Shown here one piece after another: positions 1 to 5,652 of a DNA stretch of 5,837 nt. This stretch comes from Oscillospiraceae bacterium. Lineage in GTDB: Bacteria; Bacillota; Clostridia; Oscillospirales; CAG-272. The stretch spans positions 1 through 5,837 of the forward strand of contig WREN01000158.1 in NCBI GenBank assembly GCA_009779295.1, read 5' to 3'. The translations under genes were made by a program, and so were the position numbers. Each line of letters begins with the position of its first letter. Within the stretch, counting starts at the first letter, position 1. The notes under the pieces are model-generated. The model had not been told where the DNA came from, did not search any database, and saw only the letters and a program-made list of their open reading frames with translations.

Positions 1-38
1 GCATCAGCCTTACCCGGATTTATATGAATATTTTGTTA

Positions 39-83
39 ATGTTTCTTGCTTTTGAAACATGTGAAAACACGAGCAAATATATT
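39..83 (+). promoter_or_regulatory. Candidate promoter and operator of the toxin-antitoxin operon
   Basis: A perfect 7-bp inverted repeat, ATGTTTC (39-45) and GAAACAT (54-60), is separated by 8 nt. The right arm overlaps a TTGAAA hexamer (52-57) that could be a -35 element. A TATATT hexamer (78-83) could be the -10, but the spacer would be 20 nt, longer than the usual 16-18; the 17-nt-spaced alternative AAATAT (75-80) matches the consensus poorly. RelB/DinJ antitoxins are known to bind inverted repeats in their own promoters, alone or with toxin, so autoregulation from this site is a reasonable inference. Positions 1-38 hold no gene I can support; short open frames there could be the tail of an upstream gene. 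Confidence 0.35.
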
Positions 84-106
84 AAAAAACTTTAAAACTA
101 AGAGAT

Positions 107-116
107 AGGAGGTGAT
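107..116 (+). promoter_or_regulatory. Ribosome binding site of the antitoxin gene, full anti-16S match
   Basis: AGGAGGTGAT is complementary over ten bases to the usual 3' end of bacterial 16S rRNA, and its GG core lies 8 nt before the ATG at 121. It is by far the strongest ribosome binding site in the window. The downstream toxin gene has a much weaker one, which fits the excess antitoxin synthesis that type II modules need. Confidence 0.85.
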
Positions 117-120
117 ATAA

Positions 121-396
121 ATGACGAAAGACACAATCAACGTAACAATAAGGTTAGATAGAGAAATAAAAGAACGTGCGGAACAAATGTTCGAAGATTT
201 CGGAATGAATTTGTCCACGGCAGTAAATATATTTATTCGTCAGGCTTTGCGTAAAGGAAAAATACCATTTGAAATTTATGATCCCTTTTACAGCGAGGCA
301 AATCAAGCGGAATTACGTCGTAGAATTGAAGAAATTGAAAATGGAACGGCAAAACTAACAGTACATGAATTGATTGAGGTTGATGACGATGAATAA
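121..396 (+). CDS. relB: RelB/DinJ-family antitoxin of a type II toxin-antitoxin system
   Basis: This 91-aa protein should neutralise the toxin encoded directly downstream by direct binding and repress the shared operon. Residues 5-50 form a ribbon-helix-helix domain of RelB/DinJ type: a DNA-contacting strand (TINVTIRLD), a helix with alternating charged residues, the GMNLSTAVNIF turn and second helix, and the family's IPFEI ending near residue 51. The C-terminal half (about 55-91) is charged, with the repeated pattern NQAELRRRIEEIENG followed by HELIEVDDDE; it is the likely toxin-wrapping and protease-sensitive segment. The ATG start is fixed by an ideal ribosome binding site. The stop overlaps the toxin start by 8 nt. 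The gene is visibly more AT-rich than the minus-strand operon, which suggests horizontal acquisition. Family assignment is strong; the exact subfamily name is not. Confidence 0.9.
   Translation: MTKDTINVTIRLDREIKERAEQMFEDFGMNLSTAVNIFIRQALRKGKIPFEIYDPFYSEANQAELRRRIEEIENGTAKLTVHELIEVDDDE
376..379 (+). promoter_or_regulatory. Weak Shine-Dalgarno that selects the toxin start
   Basis: GAGG lies inside the 3' end of the antitoxin gene, 9 nt before the ATG at 389. The in-frame TTG at 374 lies upstream of it and the ATG at 383 is only 3 nt away, so 389 is the best-placed start. It also gives a protein that aligns from residue 1 with E. coli YoeB. Confidence 0.55.
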
Positions 397-649
397 AGTA
401 TGGCGAGATGAATCATGGGAAGAATATATTGAGTGGCAGACACAAGATAAAAAGACATTAAAACGTATCAACGAACTTCTTAAAGATATTGACCGTCATC
501 CATTCAATGGTATTGGAAAACCCGAACGTTTAAAAGGTGATAAACGAGGTTATTGGAGCCGACGTATCGATGATTATAACCGTATCGTTTACAAAATTGA
601 AAATAACCAAATAATTATTATTCAATGCGGCGGGCATTACGAAGATTAA
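389..649 (+). CDS. yoeB: YoeB/Txe-family mRNA-cleaving toxin
   Basis: From the ATG at 389 this is an 86-aa RelE-superfamily toxin, close in length to E. coli YoeB (84 aa). Known members bind the ribosome and cut mRNA in the A site. The N-terminus (W5, then DESWEEYIEWQ) matches YoeB, and the hallmark segments GKPERLKG (43-50) and GYWSRRI (54-60) are present. The residues established as catalytic or functionally important in YoeB appear at the same numbers: E46, R65, H83 and Y84. The toxin therefore looks intact. Longer starts at TTG 374 or ATG 383 are possible but would add residues the family lacks. The gene overlaps the antitoxin by 8 nt, so translation is probably coupled. The usual YoeB partner is the Phd-fold YefM; here the partner is a RelB/DinJ ribbon-helix-helix protein. 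Confidence 0.92.
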   Translation: MNKVWRDESWEEYIEWQTQDKKTLKRINELLKDIDRHPFNGIGKPERLKGDKRGYWSRRIDDYNRIVYKIENNQIIIIQCGGHYED

Positions 650-654
650 AAATG

Positions 655-682
655 AAAAGCCATTAACAACTAATGGCTTTTT
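655..682. terminator. Bidirectional intrinsic terminator between convergent operons
   Basis: An 11-bp perfect stem pairs AAAAGCCATTA (655-665) with TAATGGCTTTT (671-681) around the 5-nt loop ACAAC. On the + strand the stem ends in five T residues and starts 5 nt after the toxin stop. On the minus strand it is followed by TTTTCATTTTT, so it can also end the pgcA operon. The last codons and the stop of pgcA (663-665 on + coordinates) lie within the hairpin. Confidence 0.85.
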
Positions 683-2273
683 CCATCTCCGCCTTAAATC
701 TCTCTACTTCTGCGGGTTCATGCAGCAAATAATAAATCTTAATCTTCGGCTCGGTGCCCGAAGGGCGTATAACAACAACATTATTTTCTGCGGTTTGGTA
801 ATACAGCACGTTTGAAGACGCCAATTCCGTGGAAGTCACCAATCCCGTACGCAAATCCATAACTTCGCCCGATAAATAGTCGCGTATCACGACAACATCC
901 TCGCCGCCGAGCGATTTCGGCGGATTCAAACGCAGACGATCCATAATAGCTTTCATTTTAGTGACACCGTCGATATCCTCGTAATAAAGATTCTCCGTTT
1001 CCTCAATGTATCTCCCATACTTTTCATACAGCGCGTCTAACGCGTTTGCCATCGTCATACCGCGGCTCTTGTAATACGCCGCCATCTCGCAGAACAGCAT
1101 CGCCGCAACGATTCCGTCTTTGTCACGCACATACGTGCCGCGCATATAACCGTAACTCTCTTCGAATCCGAGCAGAAAATTGCCGGATTCTTTTTTTATT
1201 ACTTCGGCTATAAACTTAAATCCGGTCAAAACATTGTGGAGTTTAACGCCGTTCAATTCGCAGATTTTCGTTATGATCTCGCTCGTTACAATCGTTTTAA
1301 TCGCGTAAGGTTCGGGCGGCAGTTTATCCAAAGCGGTGATTATGTAATCCAAAAGAAGCGCGCCGGTTTGATTGCCCGTTAATAACATAAACCCGCCGTC
1401 GTGGTTACGGATCATTGCGCCCATGCGGTCGGCGTCGGGATCGTTCGCGATTATGATTTCGCCGTTAATGGATTCCGCGAGTCTAATTCCCGGCGCGTAA
1501 ACATCGATGTATTCCGGGTTCGGGAACGCCGCTGTCGGAAATTCCCCGTCCGGTATCATCTGCTCCGGTACAACAATAATATTATTCAACAACTTGGGGA
1601 TAACTCTCCCGCCCGTTCCGTGCAACGGTGTGTAAACAACCTTGAGATCACTTTCGATTTGAGTAACCGATTGCGCTTTCACCTGAGCCAAATATTTTTC
1701 GTCGAAACTGCTGTCGATCATTGTAACCAAACTATCGTTTATGTTAGTTTTTACGCCGTCGAAAATGTCGGTATTCCGTATATATTCCGAAACCGCGTCA
1801 ACCTGTTCGAGCGATAACTGCGCGCCGTCCTCCCAATACGCCTTATAGCCGTTGTACTCCTTTGGATTGTGCGACGCAGTGATGTTGATTCCGGCGATGC
1901 AGCCGAATTCCCGCACAGCGAACGACAGCATCGGCGTAGGGCAAATATCGTCGAACAAAAAAACTTTAATACCGTTCGCGGTCATAACCGCCGCCGCTTT
2001 TGTGGCGAACAGTTTTGAGTTGCGGCGGCTGTCGTAAGCAATCGCAACGCCACGTTCACGTCCGCCATTGTTAAAAATATAATCCGCAAATCCCTGCGTC
2101 GCGTGGCGAACGGTGTAAACGTTCATCGCGTTTGTGCCGGCGGTCATTTTGCCGCGCAGCCCCGCCGTCCCAAACTCAAGATATGAACCAAACTTTTCTT
2201 TGATTTCATCGTCTGTGAGTTCTATTCGTTCGTGATTTTGCCAGCGTTGGTATAATTTTTTATAATTTTCCAT
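663..2273 (-). CDS. pgcA: Phospho-sugar mutase (phosphoglucomutase/phosphomannomutase family)
   Basis: This 536-aa cytoplasmic enzyme is a member of the alpha-D-phosphohexomutase superfamily, which interconverts hexose 1- and 6-phosphates through a phosphoserine intermediate. All four signature sites are visible: the phosphoserine loop TASHNP (132-137, catalytic S134), the metal loop DPDADR (278-283), the sugar-specificity loop GFEESYG (369-375), and the phosphate-binding loop RPSGTEPK (503-510). FGTAGLRG (34-41) near the N-terminus, after a leader of about 33 residues, is typical of the PgcA/PGM2-type branch. Glucose 1-phosphate/glucose 6-phosphate is the most likely substrate pair; mannose or pentose phosphates cannot be excluded. 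It is somewhat shorter than B. subtilis PgcA (about 580 aa) but lacks no core motif. Its ATG is 1 nt from the birA stop, with no good Shine-Dalgarno in the usual place, so it is probably translated by coupling. It is the last gene of the operon. Confidence 0.9.
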   Translation of the reverse strand: MENYKKLYQRWQNHERIELTDDEIKEKFGSYLEFGTAGLRGKMTAGTNAMNVYTVRHATQGFADYIFNNGGRERGVAIAYDSRRNSKLFATKAAAVMTANGIKVFLFDDICPTPMLSFAVREFGCIAGINITASHNPKEYNGYKAYWEDGAQLSLEQVDAVSEYIRNTDIFDGVKTNINDSLVTMIDSSFDEKYLAQVKAQSVTQIESDLKVVYTPLHGTGGRVIPKLLNNIIVVPEQMIPDGEFPTAAFPNPEYIDVYAPGIRLAESINGEIIIANDPDADRMGAMIRNHDGGFMLLTGNQTGALLLDYIITALDKLPPEPYAIKTIVTSEIITKICELNGVKLHNVLTGFKFIAEVIKKESGNFLLGFEESYGYMRGTYVRDKDGIVAAMLFCEMAAYYKSRGMTMANALDALYEKYGRYIEETENLYYEDIDGVTKMKAIMDRLRLNPPKSLGGEDVVVIRDYLSGEVMDLRTGLVTSTELASSNVLYYQTAENNVVVIRPSGTEPKIKIYYLLHEPAEVERFKAEMEKAISC

Positions 2274-2274
2274 T

Positions 2275-2901
2275 TTAAAATTTTATCGAAACCTCTCCAG
2301 AATTTAATATAACAATCTCGCCGTTGTCAAGTTTGACTTCCAGATTCCCGTTATCTAAAATAGCGGAAGCAATTCCCTCTCGCTCGCCGAACGTTATTCG
2401 CTGCCCAAGTACGCATGAATAAGTGCGGTATTTATCCATCACATCGTTATCAAAATAGTAGAAGAAACGTTCTAAAATCTTTTTCGGCGCGATCTCAAAT
2501 CCAAGCGTCGTAGCCGTTTCCGGCAAATTTGCGTTATGTTTAATGTTAACGCCTATGCCTACAATATAATTACCGTTTGTAGCTTCCGTCAAAATCCCAC
2601 ACACTTTCTTGCCGTCAATCAACACGTCGTTGACCCATTTGATTTTCGGGTTGCCGCCGTATTCCGATATAACGTCTGCTACACTCACGCCCGCGCAAAC
2701 TGTCAGCAAGTCCGGCTTAACATTCTTCAAAAGCACGCTCATATACAACCCGCCTTCCGGTGAAATAAAGCCGCGTTCACGTGTACCTCTGCCGGAGGTT
2801 TGTGAACGGGCGATAACAACCGTGCGGTCGGGTAAATCATTTGCGCGTTTTTTTAAATATGTATTTGTGGAATCGACGGTGTCGAGATGGATTATATTCA
2901 T
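2275..2901 (-). CDS. birA: Biotin--[acetyl-CoA-carboxylase] ligase, catalytic-only form
   Basis: This 208-aa protein should activate biotin to biotinyl-AMP and attach it to the lysine of biotin carboxyl carrier domains. Visible motifs in order are DSTN (10-13), the adenylate loop QTSGRGTRERGF (34-45) followed by SPEGG, KWVND (88-92), GKKVCGILTE (97-106) in which K99 matches the E. coli catalytic lysine, and GIGVN (115-119). A small C-terminal beta domain follows from about residue 166 (GQRITFGEREGIASAIL). There is no N-terminal helix-turn-helix, so this form cannot act as a biotin repressor in the E. coli or B. subtilis manner. It is short even for the catalytic-only class. Small departures from consensus are V90 (usually P) and F45 (usually W). 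The start overlaps the upstream stop as ATGA, and the only upstream G-rich site (GGGGA) is too far for efficient independent initiation. Confidence 0.92.
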   Translation of the reverse strand: MNIIHLDTVDSTNTYLKKRANDLPDRTVVIARSQTSGRGTRERGFISPEGGLYMSVLLKNVKPDLLTVCAGVSVADVISEYGGNPKIKWVNDVLIDGKKVCGILTEATNGNYIVGIGVNIKHNANLPETATTLGFEIAPKKILERFFYYFDNDVMDKYRTYSCVLGQRITFGEREGIASAILDNGNLEVKLDNGEIVILNSGEVSIKF

Positions 2902-3797
2902 AAATGCGTATAAATCCCCATAGGATTAAATTGCGGCAGTTCCAAAAACAAATAGCAGATAAACGGGAACAATTCACCGTTATCTGACGAAAAAATTATA
3001 TCGTATGAATATTCGCTCTCACTATAGGATATAGGGACCGAATCAATTTTATACAGTTTAAATCCGTAATTTTCCGCCGCGGAAAGCAATCGGCGCAGAT
3101 TCTCCGTAACCGCGCTGATTTCAAAATACAACGGGTGTTTTTTCTTCATTTTGATGTACTCAACATTTTTTTTGAGCAGCGCGAATTTTGTAACGCTTTC
3201 CTGCGCCGCTTCGACCGCGCAAGTCATCACGATTTTTAAATCATATTTCTTAATAAGGTTCCTGAACCTCATGAGGTTGCCGTCCGTTGAATTTTCGGTC
3301 GGCAGTATGCACATACCCGAACGGCTGTAGTAAACGTCCTCGCAAACCGCGTTGAAGTCCGCGCAATACGTGACTGTCGCGTCCTCAATCTCACGGCTGA
3401 AAATCTCGTAAGCAGTGTCGGTGTAGGAATTACGCAGATAAGCGATTCTGTCATTTTTTTCACCGCCGCCGAATATCAAATTAATATCTAAATCAGAATA
3501 CAATTCAATCAACTTCCGGCACAGATAGATTTTGTCGAAATTATCAGTCTCATTCATTAAATCCGTCGTTGCTTTAACATTGAATTCAGGAACATCTTCC
3601 GCAAATATCGTTGAATTGACTTCGTTGTAAATCTCCCTGAACGCATCGGAAGTGAAAAACAGTTTATCGCTAAATTGTCCGCCTAAATACTTCGCCCTGT
3701 CGCAGATATGGGCGAGTCTGCGTTCCCGCAAACTCGCCTGCTGGCGGCTGATGTCCGCCAAATTATTTTCAATTATTTCAACTTGGTTCCCTTTCAT
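2898..3797 (-). CDS. ACT-domain protein resembling a degenerate chorismate mutase/prephenate dehydratase
   Basis: Not a standard member of any family; the reading below is mine. Residues 1-40 are a charged helix with an ERR motif (25-27) weakly like the first helix of AroQ chorismate mutase, but the position expected for its first active-site Arg is I9. Residues 117-190 resemble the first half of prephenate dehydratase: RIAYLRNSYTDTAYEIF, then CADFNAVCEDV, and ILPTENSTDGN (164-174), matching the family's VPIENS..G loop. The family's TRF motif appears as TKF (203-205). Only about 16 residues separate the LKIV strand (187-190) from TKF, where the E. coli enzyme has about 95, so the SHPQ and StAeAA segments are missing. 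Residues 223-299 match an ACT domain without gaps in its first 25 residues, but GAL is ENL (232-234) and ESRP is DSVP (252-255). Dehydratase activity is unlikely; an amino-acid-responsive or scaffold role is possible. It overlaps htpG and birA by 4 nt each (ATGA). Confidence 0.6.
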   Translation of the reverse strand: MKGNQVEIIENNLADISRQQASLRERRLAHICDRAKYLGGQFSDKLFFTSDAFREIYNEVNSTIFAEDVPEFNVKATTDLMNETDNFDKIYLCRKLIELYSDLDINLIFGGGEKNDRIAYLRNSYTDTAYEIFSREIEDATVTYCADFNAVCEDVYYSRSGMCILPTENSTDGNLMRFRNLIKKYDLKIVMTCAVEAAQESVTKFALLKKNVEYIKMKKKHPLYFEISAVTENLRRLLSAAENYGFKLYKIDSVPISYSESEYSYDIIFSSDNGELFPFICYLFLELPQFNPMGIYTHL

Positions 3798-5611
3798 AAC
3801 TGTTCAAGCAGAATGTAGCTGTCAGAAAGGAACGATTTTAATTCGTCCGCGGTCAGCTGCCGCTGACTCAACAATGCCAGCGTATAGACTTGCTTAGCAA
3901 TGTTTTCATCAAGATTGTCGCCGAGCTTACGGATTATCTTGTTACCCGGATTGACTATAAGCGTAGATTCGATTGGAGCGTGCATGTCTTCCATGCGGTA
4001 CATTTTAATCATATCTCCAAAACGCCGTGATTCTTCCGCAATATTCACTATACACGGCACACTTTCGTCTTTGAGGTTTTCGTACTTGACTGTCAATTTA
4101 TCGTTGCCGCTGATTTTTACGAATAAATCGGTCAAATCTTTATTATCGTAAACTTCGCCGTCGGCTTTGAGCGCGTCGGCAATATCTGAATCGCAGCGTT
4201 TGAATTTGATTTTATTCTCCATTTCAATCGTGCTTATAAACTGCGTGTCGATATATTTGTCCAATACCGCTACGTCGATCCCCTGCGCGTTGTACATTGC
4301 GATATACTGCGCCTGCACGATTTTGTCGGTGGTGTAGTACACAGTTTCACTGCCGTACTCACTGAGCGTGACGTAACGTCCGTCCGTCAATTGCAGCAGA
4401 ATTGATTCTTTCACGCGGTCGTAGAATTTTTTATCGCGTATGCAAGCGTACGCAACGAACAATTTTATATCGTTCCACAGTTTTTCGTAACGTTCGCGCT
4501 CAGTATTAAATAACGAATTTAGCTTGTCCGCAACTTTTTTGATGATGTGCGCCGAAATTTTCGTCACGTAGCCGTTGGTTTGAAGGTAACTTCTCGAAAC
4601 GTTTAGCGGCAGTTCCGGACAATCCAGCACGCCTTTCAACATCAGCAGATATTCCGGTATAACTTCCTTGATGTTATCCGCGACGAAAACCTGATTGTAA
4701 TACAGTTTGACTTGTCCCTCAAGGCTTTCGTACTCGTGGTTGATGCGAGGGAAATACAGAATCCCCTTGAAGTTGAGAGGGTAGTCCGCGCTCAGGTGGA
4801 TGTGGAACAGCGGTTCCTTGTAATCATGGAAAACTTTGTTGTAAAATTCTTTGTACTCTTCGTCGGTACATTCGGACGCGGGTTTCTGCCATAACGGATG
4901 CGTGTCGTTTATGGGTTTTGAACATTCACATTCGTGGTCTTCGTCATCTTTGTGGTCATGTTTACATTCATGCCCGTCACCGAAATAAATTTCTACCGGC
5001 ATGAACGCACAATATTTCTGCAAAATCTCTTTAATTTTCGCGCTTTCGAGAAATTCTTTCTCGTCGTCCATGATGTGCATAACGACGTCGGTTCCGCGTT
5101 CCGGTCTATCGTAATCCGGCGTCATTTCATACTCGCCGGAATCATCGCACTCCCACTTGACCGCCGGTTCGCCGTTAAACGAACGCGTAATAACGTCAAC
5201 GCTTTCGCTCACCATAAACGACGAATAGAATCCCAGACCAAAGTGCCCTATTATGCCCGGGGCGCTGTCCCCGTTTTCGCCTTCGTATTTTTGGATGAAG
5301 TCTAACGCGCCGCTTAACGCGATCTGGCAGATATAATTCTTAACTTCCTCTTCCGTCATGCCGATCCCGTTATCGGAAACGGTAATCGTTCCCTCTTCTT
5401 TATCGAGCCTGACGGTGACGCGGAAATTGTCTTCAACGCCGCGGATCTCACCCAGCGAAATCAGCCGTTTCATTTTCGTGATCGCGTCGCAAGCGTTCGA
5501 AACGATTTCGCGCAGAAATATTTCTTTCTCCGAATAAAGCCATTTTTTGATAATGGGGAAAATGTGCTCTGTCTGGACGGATATGCCGCCCTTTTCTGTT
5601 TGTTTGCTCAT
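3794..5611 (-). CDS. htpG: HtpG, bacterial Hsp90 molecular chaperone
   Basis: This 605-aa cytosolic ATP-driven chaperone is near the usual length (E. coli 624). The GHKL ATPase domain (about 1-205) carries LREIVSNACDA (33-43; E35 catalytic, N39 for Mg), DNGIGM (80-85), GHFGLGFYS (122-130; usually GQFGVGFYS) and GTDV (173-176). The middle domain has PLNVSR (335-340) with R340 matching the arginine that contacts ATP gamma-phosphate. The C-terminal dimerisation region runs to residue 605. Between the N-terminal and middle domains, residues 214-230 form a Cys/His-rich acidic segment (H214, C216, H218, H220, H226, C228, C230) in place of an ordinary charged linker; it directly precedes PINDTHPLWQK. 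The ATG is supported by the family-typical start (GGISVQTEHIFPIIKKWLYS). The gene begins 41 nt after the solute-binding gene and its stop overlaps the next gene as ATGA. No CIRCE or CtsR-like operator is visible upstream. Confidence 0.97.
   Translation of the reverse strand: MSKQTEKGGISVQTEHIFPIIKKWLYSEKEIFLREIVSNACDAITKMKRLISLGEIRGVEDNFRVTVRLDKEEGTITVSDNGIGMTEEEVKNYICQIALSGALDFIQKYEGENGDSAPGIIGHFGLGFYSSFMVSESVDVITRSFNGEPAVKWECDDSGEYEMTPDYDRPERGTDVVMHIMDDEKEFLESAKIKEILQKYCAFMPVEIYFGDGHECKHDHKDDEDHECECSKPINDTHPLWQKPASECTDEEYKEFYNKVFHDYKEPLFHIHLSADYPLNFKGILYFPRINHEYESLEGQVKLYYNQVFVADNIKEVIPEYLLMLKGVLDCPELPLNVSRSYLQTNGYVTKISAHIIKKVADKLNSLFNTERERYEKLWNDIKLFVAYACIRDKKFYDRVKESILLQLTDGRYVTLSEYGSETVYYTTDKIVQAQYIAMYNAQGIDVAVLDKYIDTQFISTIEMENKIKFKRCDSDIADALKADGEVYDNKDLTDLFVKISGNDKLTVKYENLKDESVPCIVNIAEESRRFGDMIKMYRMEDMHAPIESTLIVNPGNKIIRKLGDNLDENIAKQVYTLALLSQRQLTADELKSFLSDSYILLEQL
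4922..4972 (-). other. His/Cys-rich linker segment within HtpG
   Basis: This stretch encodes HtpG residues 214-230, with the pattern HxCxHxH-x5-HxCxC among Asp, Glu and Lys. Seven potential metal ligands in 17 residues is unusual for a cytosolic Hsp90 linker. Zn, Ni or Cu binding is an inference from composition only; it could also be a low-complexity charged linker that drifted. Confidence 0.6.
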
Positions 5612-5626
5612 TGTTGTTTTGCTGCT

Positions 5627-5631
5627 CTCCT
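5627..5631 (-). promoter_or_regulatory. Shine-Dalgarno of htpG with long spacing
   Basis: On the minus strand AAAAAGGAG lies upstream of the htpG ATG with 15 nt between AGGAG and the start codon, longer than the common 5-10. No better in-frame start lies closer, and the protein start agrees with the family, so the ATG at 5611 is kept. Confidence 0.6.
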
Positions 5632-5637
5632 TTTTAA

Positions 5638-5650
5638 CGCATAATATGCG
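5638..5650. repeat. 13-bp palindrome in the htpG leader
   Basis: CGCATA-A-TATGCG is a perfect 6-1-6 palindrome in the 41-nt gap between the solute-binding gene stop and htpG. As RNA it can form only a 5-bp stem with a 3-nt loop and no T-run follows, so it is not a convincing terminator. It may be an operator, a small processing hairpin or chance; on the minus strand it contains a TATTAT that could be a -10, without a well-spaced -35. Confidence 0.4.
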
Positions 5651-5652
5651 GT

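Noticed and set aside
36..218. 60-aa minus-strand frame with a hydrophobic stretch, possible type I toxin peptide
   Set aside because: The hydrophobic run is the complement of the AT-rich leader and antitoxin start; no ribosome binding site, paired antisense RNA promoter or family motif supports it.
374..388. TTG at 374 or ATG at 383 as the toxin start
   Set aside because: Both would add residues absent from the YoeB family, and the GAGG at 376-379 is correctly spaced only for the ATG at 389.
1401..1817. 138-aa open frame on the + strand opposite pgcA
   Set aside because: It is antisense to the mutase metal-binding region, has no recognisable domain, and reflects the codon bias of the true gene.
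2609..2923. 104-aa open frame on the + strand opposite birA
   Set aside because: It is antisense to conserved biotin ligase motifs, and an overlapping second + strand frame in the same place shows that both are chance.
3189..3239. Frameshift or sequencing deletion as the cause of the missing dehydratase lobe
   Set aside because: The frame is unbroken on both sides and the downstream ACT domain is in register, so a simple frameshift is excluded; an in-frame assembly deletion cannot be ruled out from sequence alone.
3269..3463. Arg/Thr-rich 64-aa minus-strand frame within the ACT-protein gene
   Set aside because: It is an out-of-frame reading of the same strand as the 299-aa gene, which has the coherent family-like sequence.
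4934..5305. 123-aa open frame on the + strand opposite htpG
   Set aside because: It lies wholly inside the well-supported htpG gene on the other strand, its composition (Phe/Val-rich) is that of an antisense shadow, and no ribosome binding site or family motif is visible.
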